Source: Marisalimonas marina
Lineage (GTDB): Bacteria > Pseudomonadota > Alphaproteobacteria > Puniceispirillales > Marisalimonadaceae
NCBI GenBank assembly: GCA_038131365.1
Contig: JAYPPH010000005.1
Location: forward strand, 486,510 to 550,509
DNA: 64,000 bases
Reading direction: 5' to 3'
Shown: positions 1-9,001 of the stretch, one piece after another
How the letters are laid out: each line of letters opens with the position of its first letter
Position numbering within the stretch: the first letter of the stretch is position 1
Notes under the pieces: generated by a model
What the model was told of the DNA's origin: nothing
Seen by the model: the letters and a program-made list of their open reading frames with translations, nothing else
Databases searched by the model: none
Position numbers and translations under genes: made by a program

Positions 1-1508
1 TATCAATTCCATGGACAAAGAAAAATAAAATTAAAACCGATATAGTTAATGCTAGAACAATACTAGATAACGATCATTATGGATTAGAAAAAGTCAAAGA
101 CAGAATTATTGAATTCTTAGCGGTTCAGAAGAGAACAAAAGAAATTAAAGGACCAATTTTATGTCTTGTTGGTCCACCAGGTGTAGGAAAAACCTCATTA
201 GGAAAATCAATAGCGGAGGCAACCGGTAGACAATACATTAGAATGGCTCTTGGTGGAGTTCGGGATGAGGCTGAGATAAGAGGACATAGAAGAACCTACA
301 TCGGATCATTGCCCGGTAAAATCATACATGGAATGAAAAAAGCTTCTACGGTTAACCCACTGTTTTTATTAGATGAAATTGATAAATTAGGTAATGATTA
401 CAGAGGTGATCCTTCTTCTGCTTTATTAGAAGTACTTGATCCAGAACAAAATAAAACTTTTCAAGATCATTATCTAGAAGTTGATTACGACTTATCTAAA
501 GTTCTATTTGTTACAACGTCCAATACTCTAAATATGCCTCAAGCTCTTTTAGATAGAATGGAAATTATAAGACTTTCAGGTTATACAGAAGATGAAAAAT
601 TACAGATAGCTAAAAGACATTTGATAAATAAACAAATGGAAAATTGTAAATTAAAGAAATCAGAATTTTCAATTGATGACGACGCAATTAAATTTATAAT
701 TCAATCCTACACCAGAGAAGCTGGCGTTAGAGGCCTTGAAAGACAGATTGCAAAATTAACAAGAAAAGTAGTTACGCTTATAGAAAAAAACGAGGCTAAA
801 AGTTTTACTATAACAAAAGATAATCTAACTGAAATTTTAGGTGTACCTATTTATCAGCGACTTGAAGTTGAAAAAGAAAACCTTATTGGAATAACTACAG
901 GCTTGGCGTGGACAGAAGTTGGTGGAGAGTTATTATCAATAGAAGCTGTTAAAGTGCCTGGTAAGGGAAAAGTGACTGCGACTGGTAAACTTGGTGATGT
1001 AATGAAAGAATCCGTTAAGGCTGCAGAGTTTTTTATTAGATCTAAAGCTCTCAATTATGGTTTAAATCCGACAGATATTGAAAAGAGTGACATACATGTG
1101 CATGTACCAGAAGGTGCTACACCAAAAGATGGCCCTTCTGCTGGTGTTGCTATGGTCACAAGTATTGTTTCAGCTTTAACCGAAATTAAAATTAAAAGTT
1201 CAGTTGGCATGACCGGAGAAATTACTTTAAGAGGTCGTGTACTTCCAATTGGTGGATTAAAAGAAAAATTACTGGCTGCTAAGAGGGGTGGATTAAAGAC
1301 TATCCTAATACCGATTGATAATAAAAAAGATTTAATAGAAATACCTGATAATATAAAAGATAAATTAAAAATTATTCCGGTTAGTTCTATTGATGAAGTT
1401 ATCAGTAATGCCTTGGAAACAATGCCTGAAAAAATTGATATGTTAGATATTAGCAGTTTACCCCCGGCTAATAATACATCTATAGATGAAAAAAATATTG
1501 CTCATTAA
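1..1508 (+). CDS. lon: ATP-dependent protease Lon, 3' part (5' truncated by window)
   Basis: This is the ATPase and protease part of the cytoplasmic AAA+ protease Lon, which degrades misfolded and regulatory proteins. The frame is open from base 3, so the gene starts before the window; the first ATG in frame (243) is internal. The Walker A motif GPPGVGKTS lies at about 171-197 and the Walker B stretch FLLDEIDK near 365-388. The protease domain follows, with catalytic serine in DGPSAGVAM (about 1129-1155) and the GGLKEKLLAAKRGG segment carrying the catalytic lysine. The C-terminus looks complete. The lon-hup order is common in alphaproteobacteria and fits the host assignment. Confidence 0.97.
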   Translation, partial: SIPWTKKNKIKTDIVNARTILDNDHYGLEKVKDRIIEFLAVQKRTKEIKGPILCLVGPPGVGKTSLGKSIAEATGRQYIRMALGGVRDEAEIRGHRRTYIGSLPGKIIHGMKKASTVNPLFLLDEIDKLGNDYRGDPSSALLEVLDPEQNKTFQDHYLEVDYDLSKVLFVTTSNTLNMPQALLDRMEIIRLSGYTEDEKLQIAKRHLINKQMENCKLKKSEFSIDDDAIKFIIQSYTREAGVRGLERQIAKLTRKVVTLIEKNEAKSFTITKDNLTEILGVPIYQRLEVEKENLIGITTGLAWTEVGGELLSIEAVKVPGKGKVTATGKLGDVMKESVKAAEFFIRSKALNYGLNPTDIEKSDIHVHVPEGATPKDGPSAGVAMVTSIVSALTEIKIKSSVGMTGEITLRGRVLPIGGLKEKLLAAKRGGLKTILIPIDNKKDLIEIPDNIKDKLKIIPVSSIDEVISNALETMPEKIDMLDISSLPPANNTSIDEKNIAH

Positions 1509-1613
1509 TTTTATGAACACTTAATTTTGCTTTAACAAATTTATATTATTTGCTAGGATTTCCTTGCTTTTTAAGCTATATTTACATAATTAACATAACT
1601 CCTGGAGGTACGA

Positions 1614-1889
1614 ATGAATAAGAATGAATTAGTTGCAAGCGTTGCTGATGCATCAGGTCTAACAAAATCAGATGCAGCAAAGGCTGTTGATGGTGTATTT
1701 GCATCTATTACTAGCGCATTAAAATCTGGTGGTGATGTGCGAATAGTTGGTTTTGGGACTTTTTCTGTAGCAAACCGTGCCGCTACAACTGGAAGAAATC
1801 CAAGAACAGGTGAGACAATTCAAATTAAAGCGTCTAAACAGCCAAAATTTAAAGCTGGTAGCCCATTAAAAGATGCTGTAAACGGGTAA
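1614..1889 (+). CDS. hupB: HU family DNA-binding protein
   Basis: A 91-residue histone-like HU protein that binds and bends DNA in the nucleoid. The N-terminal helices begin MNKNELVASVADASGLTK, and the DNA-binding arm carries the family signature around VGFGTFSVANRAATTGRNPRTGE. Length is typical of HU subunits. A good Shine-Dalgarno (ctggaggtacga) precedes the ATG. About 105 bp separate it from lon, enough for its own promoter, and a strong hairpin terminator follows directly. Confidence 0.97.
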   Translation: MNKNELVASVADASGLTKSDAAKAVDGVFASITSALKSGGDVRIVGFGTFSVANRAATTGRNPRTGETIQIKASKQPKFKAGSPLKDAVNG

Positions 1890-1905
1890 AATAATATAAA
1901 TCTTT

Positions 1906-1939
1906 TTAAAAACACCTCCAATTAGGAGGTGTTTTTTTT
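1906..1939 (+). terminator. rho-independent terminator after hupB
   Basis: The sequence forms a hairpin of AACACCTCC and GGAGGTGTT around an AATTA loop, followed by a run of T on the plus strand. It ends hupB transcription. The same bases encode the last residues of the convergent methyltransferase gene, so the element is shared between coding and terminator functions. Confidence 0.9.
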
Positions 1940-2457
1940 ATTGCACATCTTTGTATAATTTTTTTTTTATTACTAAATTCTTGGCCATTAAAATAATATA
2001 AAATTTTAAAGTTTTTTTTGAAAACTTTGATCAGCTCTCTATCTTTAAGCAAGAAATTTGGATTGCTCGGCTTCCCATATCTTTCATTACCTCTTGCAAA
2101 TGTTTCATAAAACAAATACCCATTTTCTTTAACCAAATCCCCGATTTTTTTAATTTTTGGCCTATACAAGTAATTTGTTACTATAACTATATCGTAATAA
2201 TTTCTCTTTAACGGCCAACTCTCTTCTGATTCTAAATCAAAGCATATAGTTTTTATACTTTGATAATTTTTATAAGTAGACAACTTTACATCATCATTAT
2301 CAACAGCTGTAATTTTTCTTTTATTATTTGCTAAACTTTTACTATGTCTTCCATTACCACTTGCAAAATCTAAAATTTGAAGTTCTTTATTATTTGTAAC
2401 TGCTTCTACACAATTGATAATCCACCGAGATGGTAATTGTTTTAAATGTGAACCCAT
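1906..2457 (-). CDS. class I SAM-dependent methyltransferase
   Basis: A 183-residue cytoplasmic methyltransferase of the Rossmann (class I) type. Motif I is visible as LDFASGNGRHS at residues 29-39, followed by an acidic strand end TAVDNDD near residue 50 that would contact the SAM ribose, and motif IV-like YDIVIVTNYLYRP. The substrate cannot be told from sequence; the overall look is of small TehB/UbiE-like enzymes. The stop codon falls in the hup terminator hairpin, so the last residues (about TPPNWRCF) are encoded by the stem. The start ATG at 2457 has no convincing Shine-Dalgarno. Confidence 0.8.
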   Translation of the reverse strand: MGSHLKQLPSRWIINCVEAVTNNKELQILDFASGNGRHSKSLANNKRKITAVDNDDVKLSTYKNYQSIKTICFDLESEESWPLKRNYYDIVIVTNYLYRPKIKKIGDLVKENGYLFYETFARGNERYGKPSNPNFLLKDRELIKVFKKNFKILYYFNGQEFSNKKKIIQRCAIKKTPPNWRCF

Positions 2458-2554
2458 ATAGATTTTTATCCCTTAAATTTGTGAAGTTTTAAATAAAAAA
2501 TAAATAAGTTCATAGTTGTCAATCATATTAAAATTACGTATAAGCTTAATGAAA

Positions 2555-2630
2555 GGGCGGTTAGCTCAGTTGGTAGAGCATCTCGTTTACACCGAGAATG
2601 TCGGCGGTTCGAGACCGTCACCGCCCACCA
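2555..2630 (+). tRNA. tRNA-Val (anticodon TAC)
   Basis: A 76-base cloverleaf with CCA encoded. The acceptor stem GGGCGGT pairs with ACCGCCC, the D arm reads TAGCTCAGTTGGTAGAGCA, the anticodon loop is TTTACAC giving TAC, and the T arm contains GTTCGAGAC. Placement downstream of lon-hup is common in alphaproteobacteria. Confidence 0.97.
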
Positions 2631-2657
2631 TTAGCTTAAATGTTAAACACCTTTAAA

Positions 2658-3434
2658 TTAGTTAACAAAAGCTTTTTCTAATACATAATCTCCAGGTTTA
2701 TTGTTAGCACCTTCTTCAAAACTATGTTTTTGCATAATCTCCTTCAAATCATTGTTAAGACCCATAGAACCACAAAACATAAATCTATCGTTTTCAGATA
2801 TTTCACTAAGGGTTAAATCTTTTAGAAGTTTGCCAGAGATTATAAGATCAGTAATTCTTCCTTTATTAGTATAATTCTCTCTAGTAGTTGAATGATAACA
2901 AATTAATTTATTGGATATAAATTCTTTTATAATATCGTTATCAAAACAATTTTTAATAGTTTCTTTACTATAGTTTAACTCATCTACTGTTCTGCAAGTG
3001 TGAGTCAATATAACATGTTCAAATTTTTCATAAGTTTCAGGTTCCTGAATTAGAGAGGCAAATGGAGCAAATCCAGTTCCAGATGATAATAAAAATAATC
3101 TTTTACCTGGTTTTAAAGCGTCTAGCACTAGTGTTCCTGTAGATTTTGGCATCATAACAATAGAATCATTGATTTTTATGTTTTTTAACTTAGAAGTTAG
3201 TGGTCCATTTTTGACAATTATAGAATAGAACTCTAGTTCTTCTGACCAGCTTGGGGAAGCTATAGAATAAGCTCTTAAAATAGGTTTACCTTCTTCATTT
3301 GGTAGGCCAATCATTACAAACTCCCCAGATCTAAATCTAAAACTAGATGGCCGAGTAATCCGAAAAGAAAATAGATTTTCAGTCCAATGTTTGACAAAAG
3401 TTACTTTTTGTAAGTTAGAAGACTTTCCAGACAA
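2658..3434 (-). CDS. fpr: ferredoxin-NADP(+) reductase
   Basis: A 258-residue FAD enzyme that exchanges electrons between NADPH and ferredoxin or flavodoxin in the cytoplasm. The FAD-binding motif RAYSIASP lies at about residues 54-61. The NADP-binding segment LLSSGTGFAPFASLI follows, and the late FCGSMGLNNDLKEI segment and the ending YVLEKAFVN match bacterial Fpr. Length is normal for the family. It is the second gene of a minus-strand pair, 28 bp after the Rossmann protein gene. Confidence 0.92.
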   Translation of the reverse strand: MSGKSSNLQKVTFVKHWTENLFSFRITRPSSFRFRSGEFVMIGLPNEEGKPILRAYSIASPSWSEELEFYSIIVKNGPLTSKLKNIKINDSIVMMPKSTGTLVLDALKPGKRLFLLSSGTGFAPFASLIQEPETYEKFEHVILTHTCRTVDELNYSKETIKNCFDNDIIKEFISNKLICYHSTTRENYTNKGRITDLIISGKLLKDLTLSEISENDRFMFCGSMGLNNDLKEIMQKHSFEEGANNKPGDYVLEKAFVN

Positions 3435-3462
3435 AATTTTTCCTTAAATTTCATTATAAAAC

Positions 3463-4284
3463 TTATAATAGTTTTTTCGTTAATTTTAATAATGTTTCTT
3501 TATAATCATTGTTTTTAAATTTGTATTTAAATTCATTATTAATAATTTTAGATCTTACTTCTCTATCTACTTCATAAAAAGATCTCATAGTATCTGAAAT
3601 TTTTTTAGATTTATATGAAATAGCATTGGGGGTTACTAAATTTAATTTTTCTGTGACATATTTAATGGCTTCGAAATTTTCTATTTTATTTTCTTCGCTT
3701 ATATTTAGGTATTTAAATTTATAATCTTCAATCAAATATTTAATAACTATTGCAGATAAATCTTCAACATTAATCCTGTTAGAAACATGTCCATCCTTAA
3801 CAATTACGTCGTTGTTACCGTTAAGATACTTAATCATAGGATGTCTGCCTGGTCCGTAAATTCCAGATATTCTAAAAATTGAAGACTGTTTATTTGTATT
3901 TAACCATTCTGTTTCTGCTTTAAGTCTATTTTTCCCTCGAATATTTTGTGGATTTACTTTTGTATCTTCATAAACAATGCTTCCTCCATAAACTGAAGTG
4001 GCTGAAAAATAAATTATTTTTTTATTATTCAAAGATATTGCATTTCTATATTTTTGAATTACAGGATCATCACCATTTTGAGAAGGTGGTACAGTTGAAA
4101 TTAGATTCTCTTCTTGTAATTTTTTATTGATGTTGATTTCATCATCAAAATTAAAATAATGTATATTTTTTTTTGGTTTTAATATATTGCGGGTGATAAT
4201 TGAGACTTGAAAACCTTTTTTTAAGGCGTCTTTAGATAGAAAATTAGCTGTATAGCCATTCCCAATAATTGTTAATTTCATCAT
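3463..4284 (-). CDS. NAD(P)-binding Rossmann protein, SDR/epimerase-like
   Basis: A 273-residue protein of the extended SDR or NAD-dependent epimerase type. The N-terminus has a dinucleotide-binding GNGYTANFL loop; FSATSVYGG occupies the position of the family catalytic serine region, and ISGIYGPGRHP is a typical epimerase segment. It resembles YeeZ-type proteins of unknown substrate. It is encoded just upstream of fpr and probably co-transcribed with it. Divergent from the B12 riboswitch unit. Confidence 0.75.
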   Translation of the reverse strand: MMKLTIIGNGYTANFLSKDALKKGFQVSIITRNILKPKKNIHYFNFDDEININKKLQEENLISTVPPSQNGDDPVIQKYRNAISLNNKKIIYFSATSVYGGSIVYEDTKVNPQNIRGKNRLKAETEWLNTNKQSSIFRISGIYGPGRHPMIKYLNGNNDVIVKDGHVSNRINVEDLSAIVIKYLIEDYKFKYLNISEENKIENFEAIKYVTEKLNLVTPNAISYKSKKISDTMRSFYEVDREVRSKIINNEFKYKFKNNDYKETLLKLTKKLL

Positions 4285-4339
4285 TTTAAAATATTACAAT
4301 TTATAACTTGCTTTTATTTACTAAATTCAATTACAGTTC

Positions 4340-4560
4340 TTATGTTTATGGTGCTTCGAATATTTCTTCAAGCTTAAAATGGGAATTTGGTTATTCATTA
4401 GAATTCTAAGCCAAAGCTGTCCCCGCAACTGTAAATGCTGAGTAAGGGCTACAATGCCACTGGAAAATTTCTGGGAAGGCTGCCTAAACTATGAAGCATA
4501 AGCCAGGAGACCTGCCATTGACAGTCGCTTTGTCAACCTCCGGGTAGAGTGGATGGCACG
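4340..4560 (+). promoter_or_regulatory. cobalamin riboswitch
   Basis: The untranslated leader carries the conserved pieces of an adenosylcobalamin-type aptamer in order: the core segment AAGCTGTCCCCGCAACTGTAA (about 4414-4433), the GCCACTGG element near 4456-4463, a GGGAAGGC segment, and the B12 box AGCCAGGAGACCTGCC (about 4502-4517). It ends shortly before the BtuB gene. In the known mechanism cobalamin binding lowers expression downstream. Exact ends were not computed. Confidence 0.93.
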
Positions 4561-4633
4561 TGTTATATATCGTCTAGCGACAAAATTTGTTCAGAGCTCA
4601 AGCTCTATAATTTTTGCTGGAGGTTATATAAAA

Positions 4634-6603
4634 ATGCGTCTTATTTTATTTTTAACTCTACTTTCATTTAATTTCTTTTACATAAAATCAACTTTTTCAA
4701 ATGAACAAACACCTGTTAGAATAACAATTTATCCGACTGTAATTGATAAAAATGTAGTTGGTAGCTCAACTACAATTATTAATAACAAAATGATAAGAGA
4801 GAACTCTCATTTACCATTGGGACAACTTTTGAGTAAATTTTCAGGAATAAATTTTGAAAATTTATATTCTGGTGTGGATGTTAAATCTTCAGTACGCATA
4901 CGTGGATTTGGAGAGCAAGCAACAAGGAATGTCTTAATATTAATAAATGGAACTCGAGTATCTGATATGACAATTGCAGGTACCAACCTCTCTAGAATTT
5001 TGACTGAGGATGTGCAAGAAATAGAAATTATAAAAGGTGGTACTGCAAGCATGTTATTTGGAGATGGAGCCACTGCCGGTGCAATAAATATAATTACTAA
5101 AGACCCTCTTTATTTAAAAGATAAATTTCAAATCAAAAATTCTTTAAAATCATTTAATACTAACAAACAAGTAATTTCTTCAATCAAAAAATTTGATGAT
5201 TTTGTTATTGATTATTCAATAACAAACTTAGAAACAGATGGTTATAGAAATAATAGTGATTATGATCAAAGTTCATTTGGGTTTAATTTAACAAAGTTTA
5301 ATGATGATAGTTCAAGATCATTTTTAGAATTTAAACATACTGATGAACAAAATCGTCTACCTGGAAGTATTTTACTAACAGATTTTTATACAAATCCAAA
5401 ATACTCTAGATTTCCAGAAGATTTTGGAACAGAAAAAATTACATCATTGAAAATAGGTAAAGAAAAAAAATTTGATAATAATAGTAAACTTTCAACTAAT
5501 TTGAGACTTGAAAACAAAGATCAATATTCTTCAATGTTGAGTTGGGGTATTAGGTACAAAAGTAAAACTACTCTAAATACGGCACATTTAAATTCTCAAT
5601 ATATAAATAATGGAAGTTTATTTTGGACAGGTGTTACGCCTAAGTTCGGAATTGATATCTACAACTCAACTTACAAAGTTGATGCAAATAACTGGGCATA
5701 TACGCAATACATAAATAAGGCTGAACAAAGAATTATTGAACCTTCAATGATTTTTAATATTAAAGATAAGAAAATTAAAGGTTTGGATTATGAAGTAGGT
5801 CTTCGGTCTCATCATTATGATATCGAAGTTTATAATCATTTAGCACCAAAAGTTAAAGTGTTGTCTAATAAAGAAGATAATTATGCTTGGTCATTAGGAG
5901 CTGATTATAAAATTGAAAAAAAACATAAAATTTTTGGACATGTTGCTCGTTCTTATAGATCACCAAGATTAGATGAAATTGTCACTGTTGGCCCTTCAAC
6001 TAGTTTAAATCCATTAAAACATCAATTTTCTCATGATATTGAGCTTGGATATGAGCAAAATTCAATGAACATAGATATAAAATATCTACATTCAAAACAT
6101 TAATTAAAAATCAAATATTTTATAATGCTACCTCATTCGCAAATGAAAATTACGATCCCTCAGTTCATGAAGGCATAGAATTAGAATTTGATAAAAAAAT
6201 ATCAGAAAAGATTGATTTAAATTCTAACAGTACATTTATGAATTCTTATGTCACTAAAGGTGATTTTAAAGGAAATGAAACACCATACGTTCCAAAATGG
6301 AGAGCAAACGCAACCTTGACCTATGAAATAGATAAAAACTCAAAATTTAATTATTCTTATAAATATTTTGGTAAAACTCGAGCAGGTAATGATGATAATT
6401 ACCTTATTCCAAAATCAAAATCCTATCAAATATCTGATATAAAATATTCTTATAAATTTAAAAAATTCACTTTAAATTCATTTGTAAATAATGTTTTAGA
6501 TGAAAAATATTATACCAACTTAATTTTAGGATCTGGTAACGTAGGTTATGTTTATCCTCAGGCAGGAAGAACAATAGGTTTAGAGATTGAAGCAGATTTT
6601 TAA
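4634..6603 (+). CDS. btuB: TonB-dependent vitamin B12 receptor BtuB-like, one frameshift
   Basis: An outer-membrane TonB-dependent receptor, probably for cobalamin given the riboswitch upstream. I place the start at ATG 4634, because it has a Shine-Dalgarno (ggagg at 4619) and gives a clear signal peptide (MRLILFLTLLSFNFF, then a cleavage region near STFSNEQ); an earlier ATG at 4553 lies in the riboswitch end. The plug domain contains SVRIRGFGEQATRNVLILI and the IEIIKGG..SMLFGDGATAGAINIITK signature. The frame breaks at about 6085-6105 (stop TAA at 6101) and continues one frame over as FKTLIKNQIFYNATSF to the β-barrel end YPQAGRTIGLEIEADF. A single-base error or a recent mutation would explain this. 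Confidence 0.85.
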
Positions 6604-6650
6604 TTTTTTTTACCTTGAGTTAATTTTTTTAAAGGTTTATCTAATAAATT

Positions 6651-7169
6651 ATGAAAAATAAAATGTTTTTAAACTATGTTTTTGTATTGTTGGGTTCAAT
6701 AGGGGCTTTATTTCTTTTTAGGTTTCTTCCCCATCCTCCAAACTTTACACCCGTTATAGCAATGGCGCTTTATTTACCAATATTTTTTGGTTTGTGGTCT
6801 ATACCTTTTCTTTTATTAGCCTTTGCAATAACCGATTACTTTATAGGTTTCCATAGTTTGTTGATCTGGACATGGGGCAGTTTAGCTTTAGTTGGTTTGA
6901 TTTCTAAATATAGTAAAAATATTTTATCTAGACTATTTACAACTTTTTTAGGGGCTATTATATTTTTTATTATTTCTAACCTTGGAGTTTGGTACAGTGG
7001 TGGTCTATATGATCATACACTTGAAGGACTAATAAAATGCTATATAATGGCGTTGCCATTCTTTACAAACACATTACTAAGTACAATTATTTTTGCCTTA
7101 TTAATAGAGTTTATAATTTTTTCTAAAAATTTAAATTTGTTTCCTCAATTGTTTAAAAAAATTAGGTAA
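6651..7169 (+). CDS. small integral membrane protein, DUF6580-like putative transport protein
   Basis: A 172-residue protein with about five hydrophobic segments. It has the look of the DUF6580 family, with an early RFLPHPPNFTPVIAMAL stretch and a central ITDYFIGFHSLLIWTWGSLALVG. The family has no proven function but resembles substrate-binding (S) components of ECF vitamin transporters. It sits 48 bp after btuB with no terminator visible, so it is probably under the same cobalamin riboswitch. My inference is inner-membrane passage of cobalamin or cobalt; no ATPase is nearby. Confidence 0.7.
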   Translation: MKNKMFLNYVFVLLGSIGALFLFRFLPHPPNFTPVIAMALYLPIFFGLWSIPFLLLAFAITDYFIGFHSLLIWTWGSLALVGLISKYSKNILSRLFTTFLGAIIFFIISNLGVWYSGGLYDHTLEGLIKCYIMALPFFTNTLLSTIIFALLIEFIIFSKNLNLFPQLFKKIR

Positions 7170-7242
7170 TTTTGATCTTAAATTTATTCTTTGCTTGACC
7201 AAAACTTTTTCTGGCCTTATCAAGTATATCTGATCCTTTTTA

Positions 7243-7319
<77 letters not shown>

Positions 7320-7337
7320 TTCAAAAATTGATTAATT

Positions 7338-8342
7338 TTAATAAGATTGGTTTTTTATAAAATAGTCCATTCTATCTACAGTTTTGACTTTGAAATTTAT
7401 ATTTTTTTCGTTTCGTATAACCTCAAAATTAATTTCAACACCAAAGCTTCCAGAACGCCAAACTGTTTTATATAATTCTTGAACAGAGCTTACAGGTTTC
7501 CCATTCACACTTTTTATAATATCATTTTTTTTAAGACCTGATTTTTCAGCAGGTCCTTTCTTACTAACTCTTGTAATTATAACTTTACCAGAAGAATCAG
7601 TTGTAGATATGCCCATATAAGGTTTAATATCAGTTTTTCGTCGACCATGTTTTATTAAATCGTTAAGTATAGGTTTCAATAAATTTATTGGAACAAACAT
7701 GTTTCCTGGTGAAATTGTACCAGGGAATGCAGCATCTTGAACAAAAAGTGATCCTACTCCTAAAATTTCACCTTTTGAACTAATAAGAGGGGCTCCAGCC
7801 CACGATTGATTCATTGGTAATGTATAAATCGGTTGTTCCAATAAATATTCCCACCAACCTACAAATGGTCTCCTCGAAACCATTTTTGCCATTGAACCTA
7901 TTCCCTTTTGGGGTGATGGAATAATTAAAAGTGTATCATCTACTTTTATATTATTGGAATTGCCTATAATAAGAGGTGTTAATTCAGTTTTAATTATTGG
8001 TGACACTATACCAAATCCTGATGAGTGATCATAGCCAGTTAATTTTCCAGGTATTTTTTTGCCGTTTGGAAGCCCTATAAGAATTTCACTAGCCTCAATT
8101 ACAATATATCCAATTGTTAGAATATTATTATTATCTATAATTACACCACTACCTTGTCGGGTTGTTCCTAGACTTCTTGAGGTTCTTGCTTCTTGAGGTA
8201 CTTTAGAGTCAATGCTTACTACAGAATTATAAAACTTATTTATTTTTTCTTTAGTTAACGTTTCTTGATCAGCGTTTACAATTGACGAGGTAAAAATTAA
8301 TAAAACAATAAAAAATTTAGAAAAAAACAGAGTTATATTCAT
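7338..8342 (-). CDS. HtrA/DegP-like periplasmic pseudoprotease with PDZ domain
   Basis: A 334-residue exported protein with the fold signature of S1C (HtrA) proteases. Residues 1-24 are a signal peptide ending VNA. A trypsin-like domain covers about 40-230 and a PDZ domain about 240-320 (SKKGPAEKSGLKKNDIIKSVNGKPV). All three triad positions are changed: the usual TNNHVV is TIGYIV (His to Tyr79), the usual TDLAVL is SGFGIV (Asp to Gly109), and GNSGGPL is SWAGAPL (Ser to Ala182). The reading frame is otherwise intact and has a good Shine-Dalgarno (aaaggag), so I read it as a conserved non-catalytic chaperone or scaffold rather than decay. Motif alignment was done by eye. Confidence 0.85.
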   Translation of the reverse strand: MNITLFFSKFFIVLLIFTSSIVNADQETLTKEKINKFYNSVVSIDSKVPQEARTSRSLGTTRQGSGVIIDNNNILTIGYIVIEASEILIGLPNGKKIPGKLTGYDHSSGFGIVSPIIKTELTPLIIGNSNNIKVDDTLLIIPSPQKGIGSMAKMVSRRPFVGWWEYLLEQPIYTLPMNQSWAGAPLISSKGEILGVGSLFVQDAAFPGTISPGNMFVPINLLKPILNDLIKHGRRKTDIKPYMGISTTDSSGKVIITRVSKKGPAEKSGLKKNDIIKSVNGKPVSSVQELYKTVWRSGSFGVEINFEVIRNEKNINFKVKTVDRMDYFIKNQSY

Positions 8343-8544
8343 ATAGGCTACTCCTTTTAAAATATAAAAAAATATAATTCTGAGTAGGTAAAAACTATTG
8401 GATATATTATTATATACTTATTTTATTAAGCAAGAATTTTAAAATATAATTCTTTTTTAAATTTCTAAATTATATAAAAATATCATTTAACTTGTTAATA
8501 TCCTCAATTTGAGATTGAATAGCTTAATTATTTGAAGGTTAAAA

Positions 8545-8955
8545 ATGAAAATTGAATTACACCATATTAATTTATCTACTGATAAAGTTGATGAAATGAA
8601 TGACTTTTATTTAAATGTGATGAAACTTAAAACAGAAACTCAAGGTTTACCAATTTTAGAAAAGAAGAAAGGGTATTCAGGTGATGTGGCTTTTGTTTCA
8701 GACGGAAAAATACAAACGCATTTAGCTGAAAAAGATTTGGATGTTTGCTTTAAAACTGGTCATTCTATAAATCCATTAGAAAAAGGTCATATAGCCTATC
8801 GAACTGACGATTTAGAAGCATTTAAAACACATCTCGATCAATTAGGTATTAGATATTCCGATTGGGGAGAAACTGCTGTAGCAGGTTGGAAGCAAATCTT
8901 TTTTTATGACCCAGACGGCAATGTAATCGAAGTTCACGAAGTTGAAAAAAATTAA
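8545..8955 (+). CDS. VOC family (glyoxalase/dioxygenase-like) protein
   Basis: A 136-residue single-domain member of the vicinal oxygen chelate superfamily. The two βαβββ halves are marked by a metal-ligand histidine in ELHHINLS at the N-terminus, HIAYRTDD in the middle and the ending FYDPDGNVIEVHE, whose glutamate is the usual last metal ligand. The substrate is not predictable; glyoxalase, dioxygenase and resistance proteins share this fold. It opens a plus-strand run of metabolic genes. Confidence 0.8.
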   Translation: MKIELHHINLSTDKVDEMNDFYLNVMKLKTETQGLPILEKKKGYSGDVAFVSDGKIQTHLAEKDLDVCFKTGHSINPLEKGHIAYRTDDLEAFKTHLDQLGIRYSDWGETAVAGWKQIFFYDPDGNVIEVHEVEKN

Positions 8956-9001
8956 ACTAAAACTCTATTTTTAATTTTTTATATAAGATTGGCGGTAAAA
9001 T

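Noticed and set aside
4553..4633. Upstream ATG for the BtuB gene
   Set aside because: It lies at the riboswitch end, adds a non-signal-like N-terminus and lacks a ribosome site; ATG 4634 has both.
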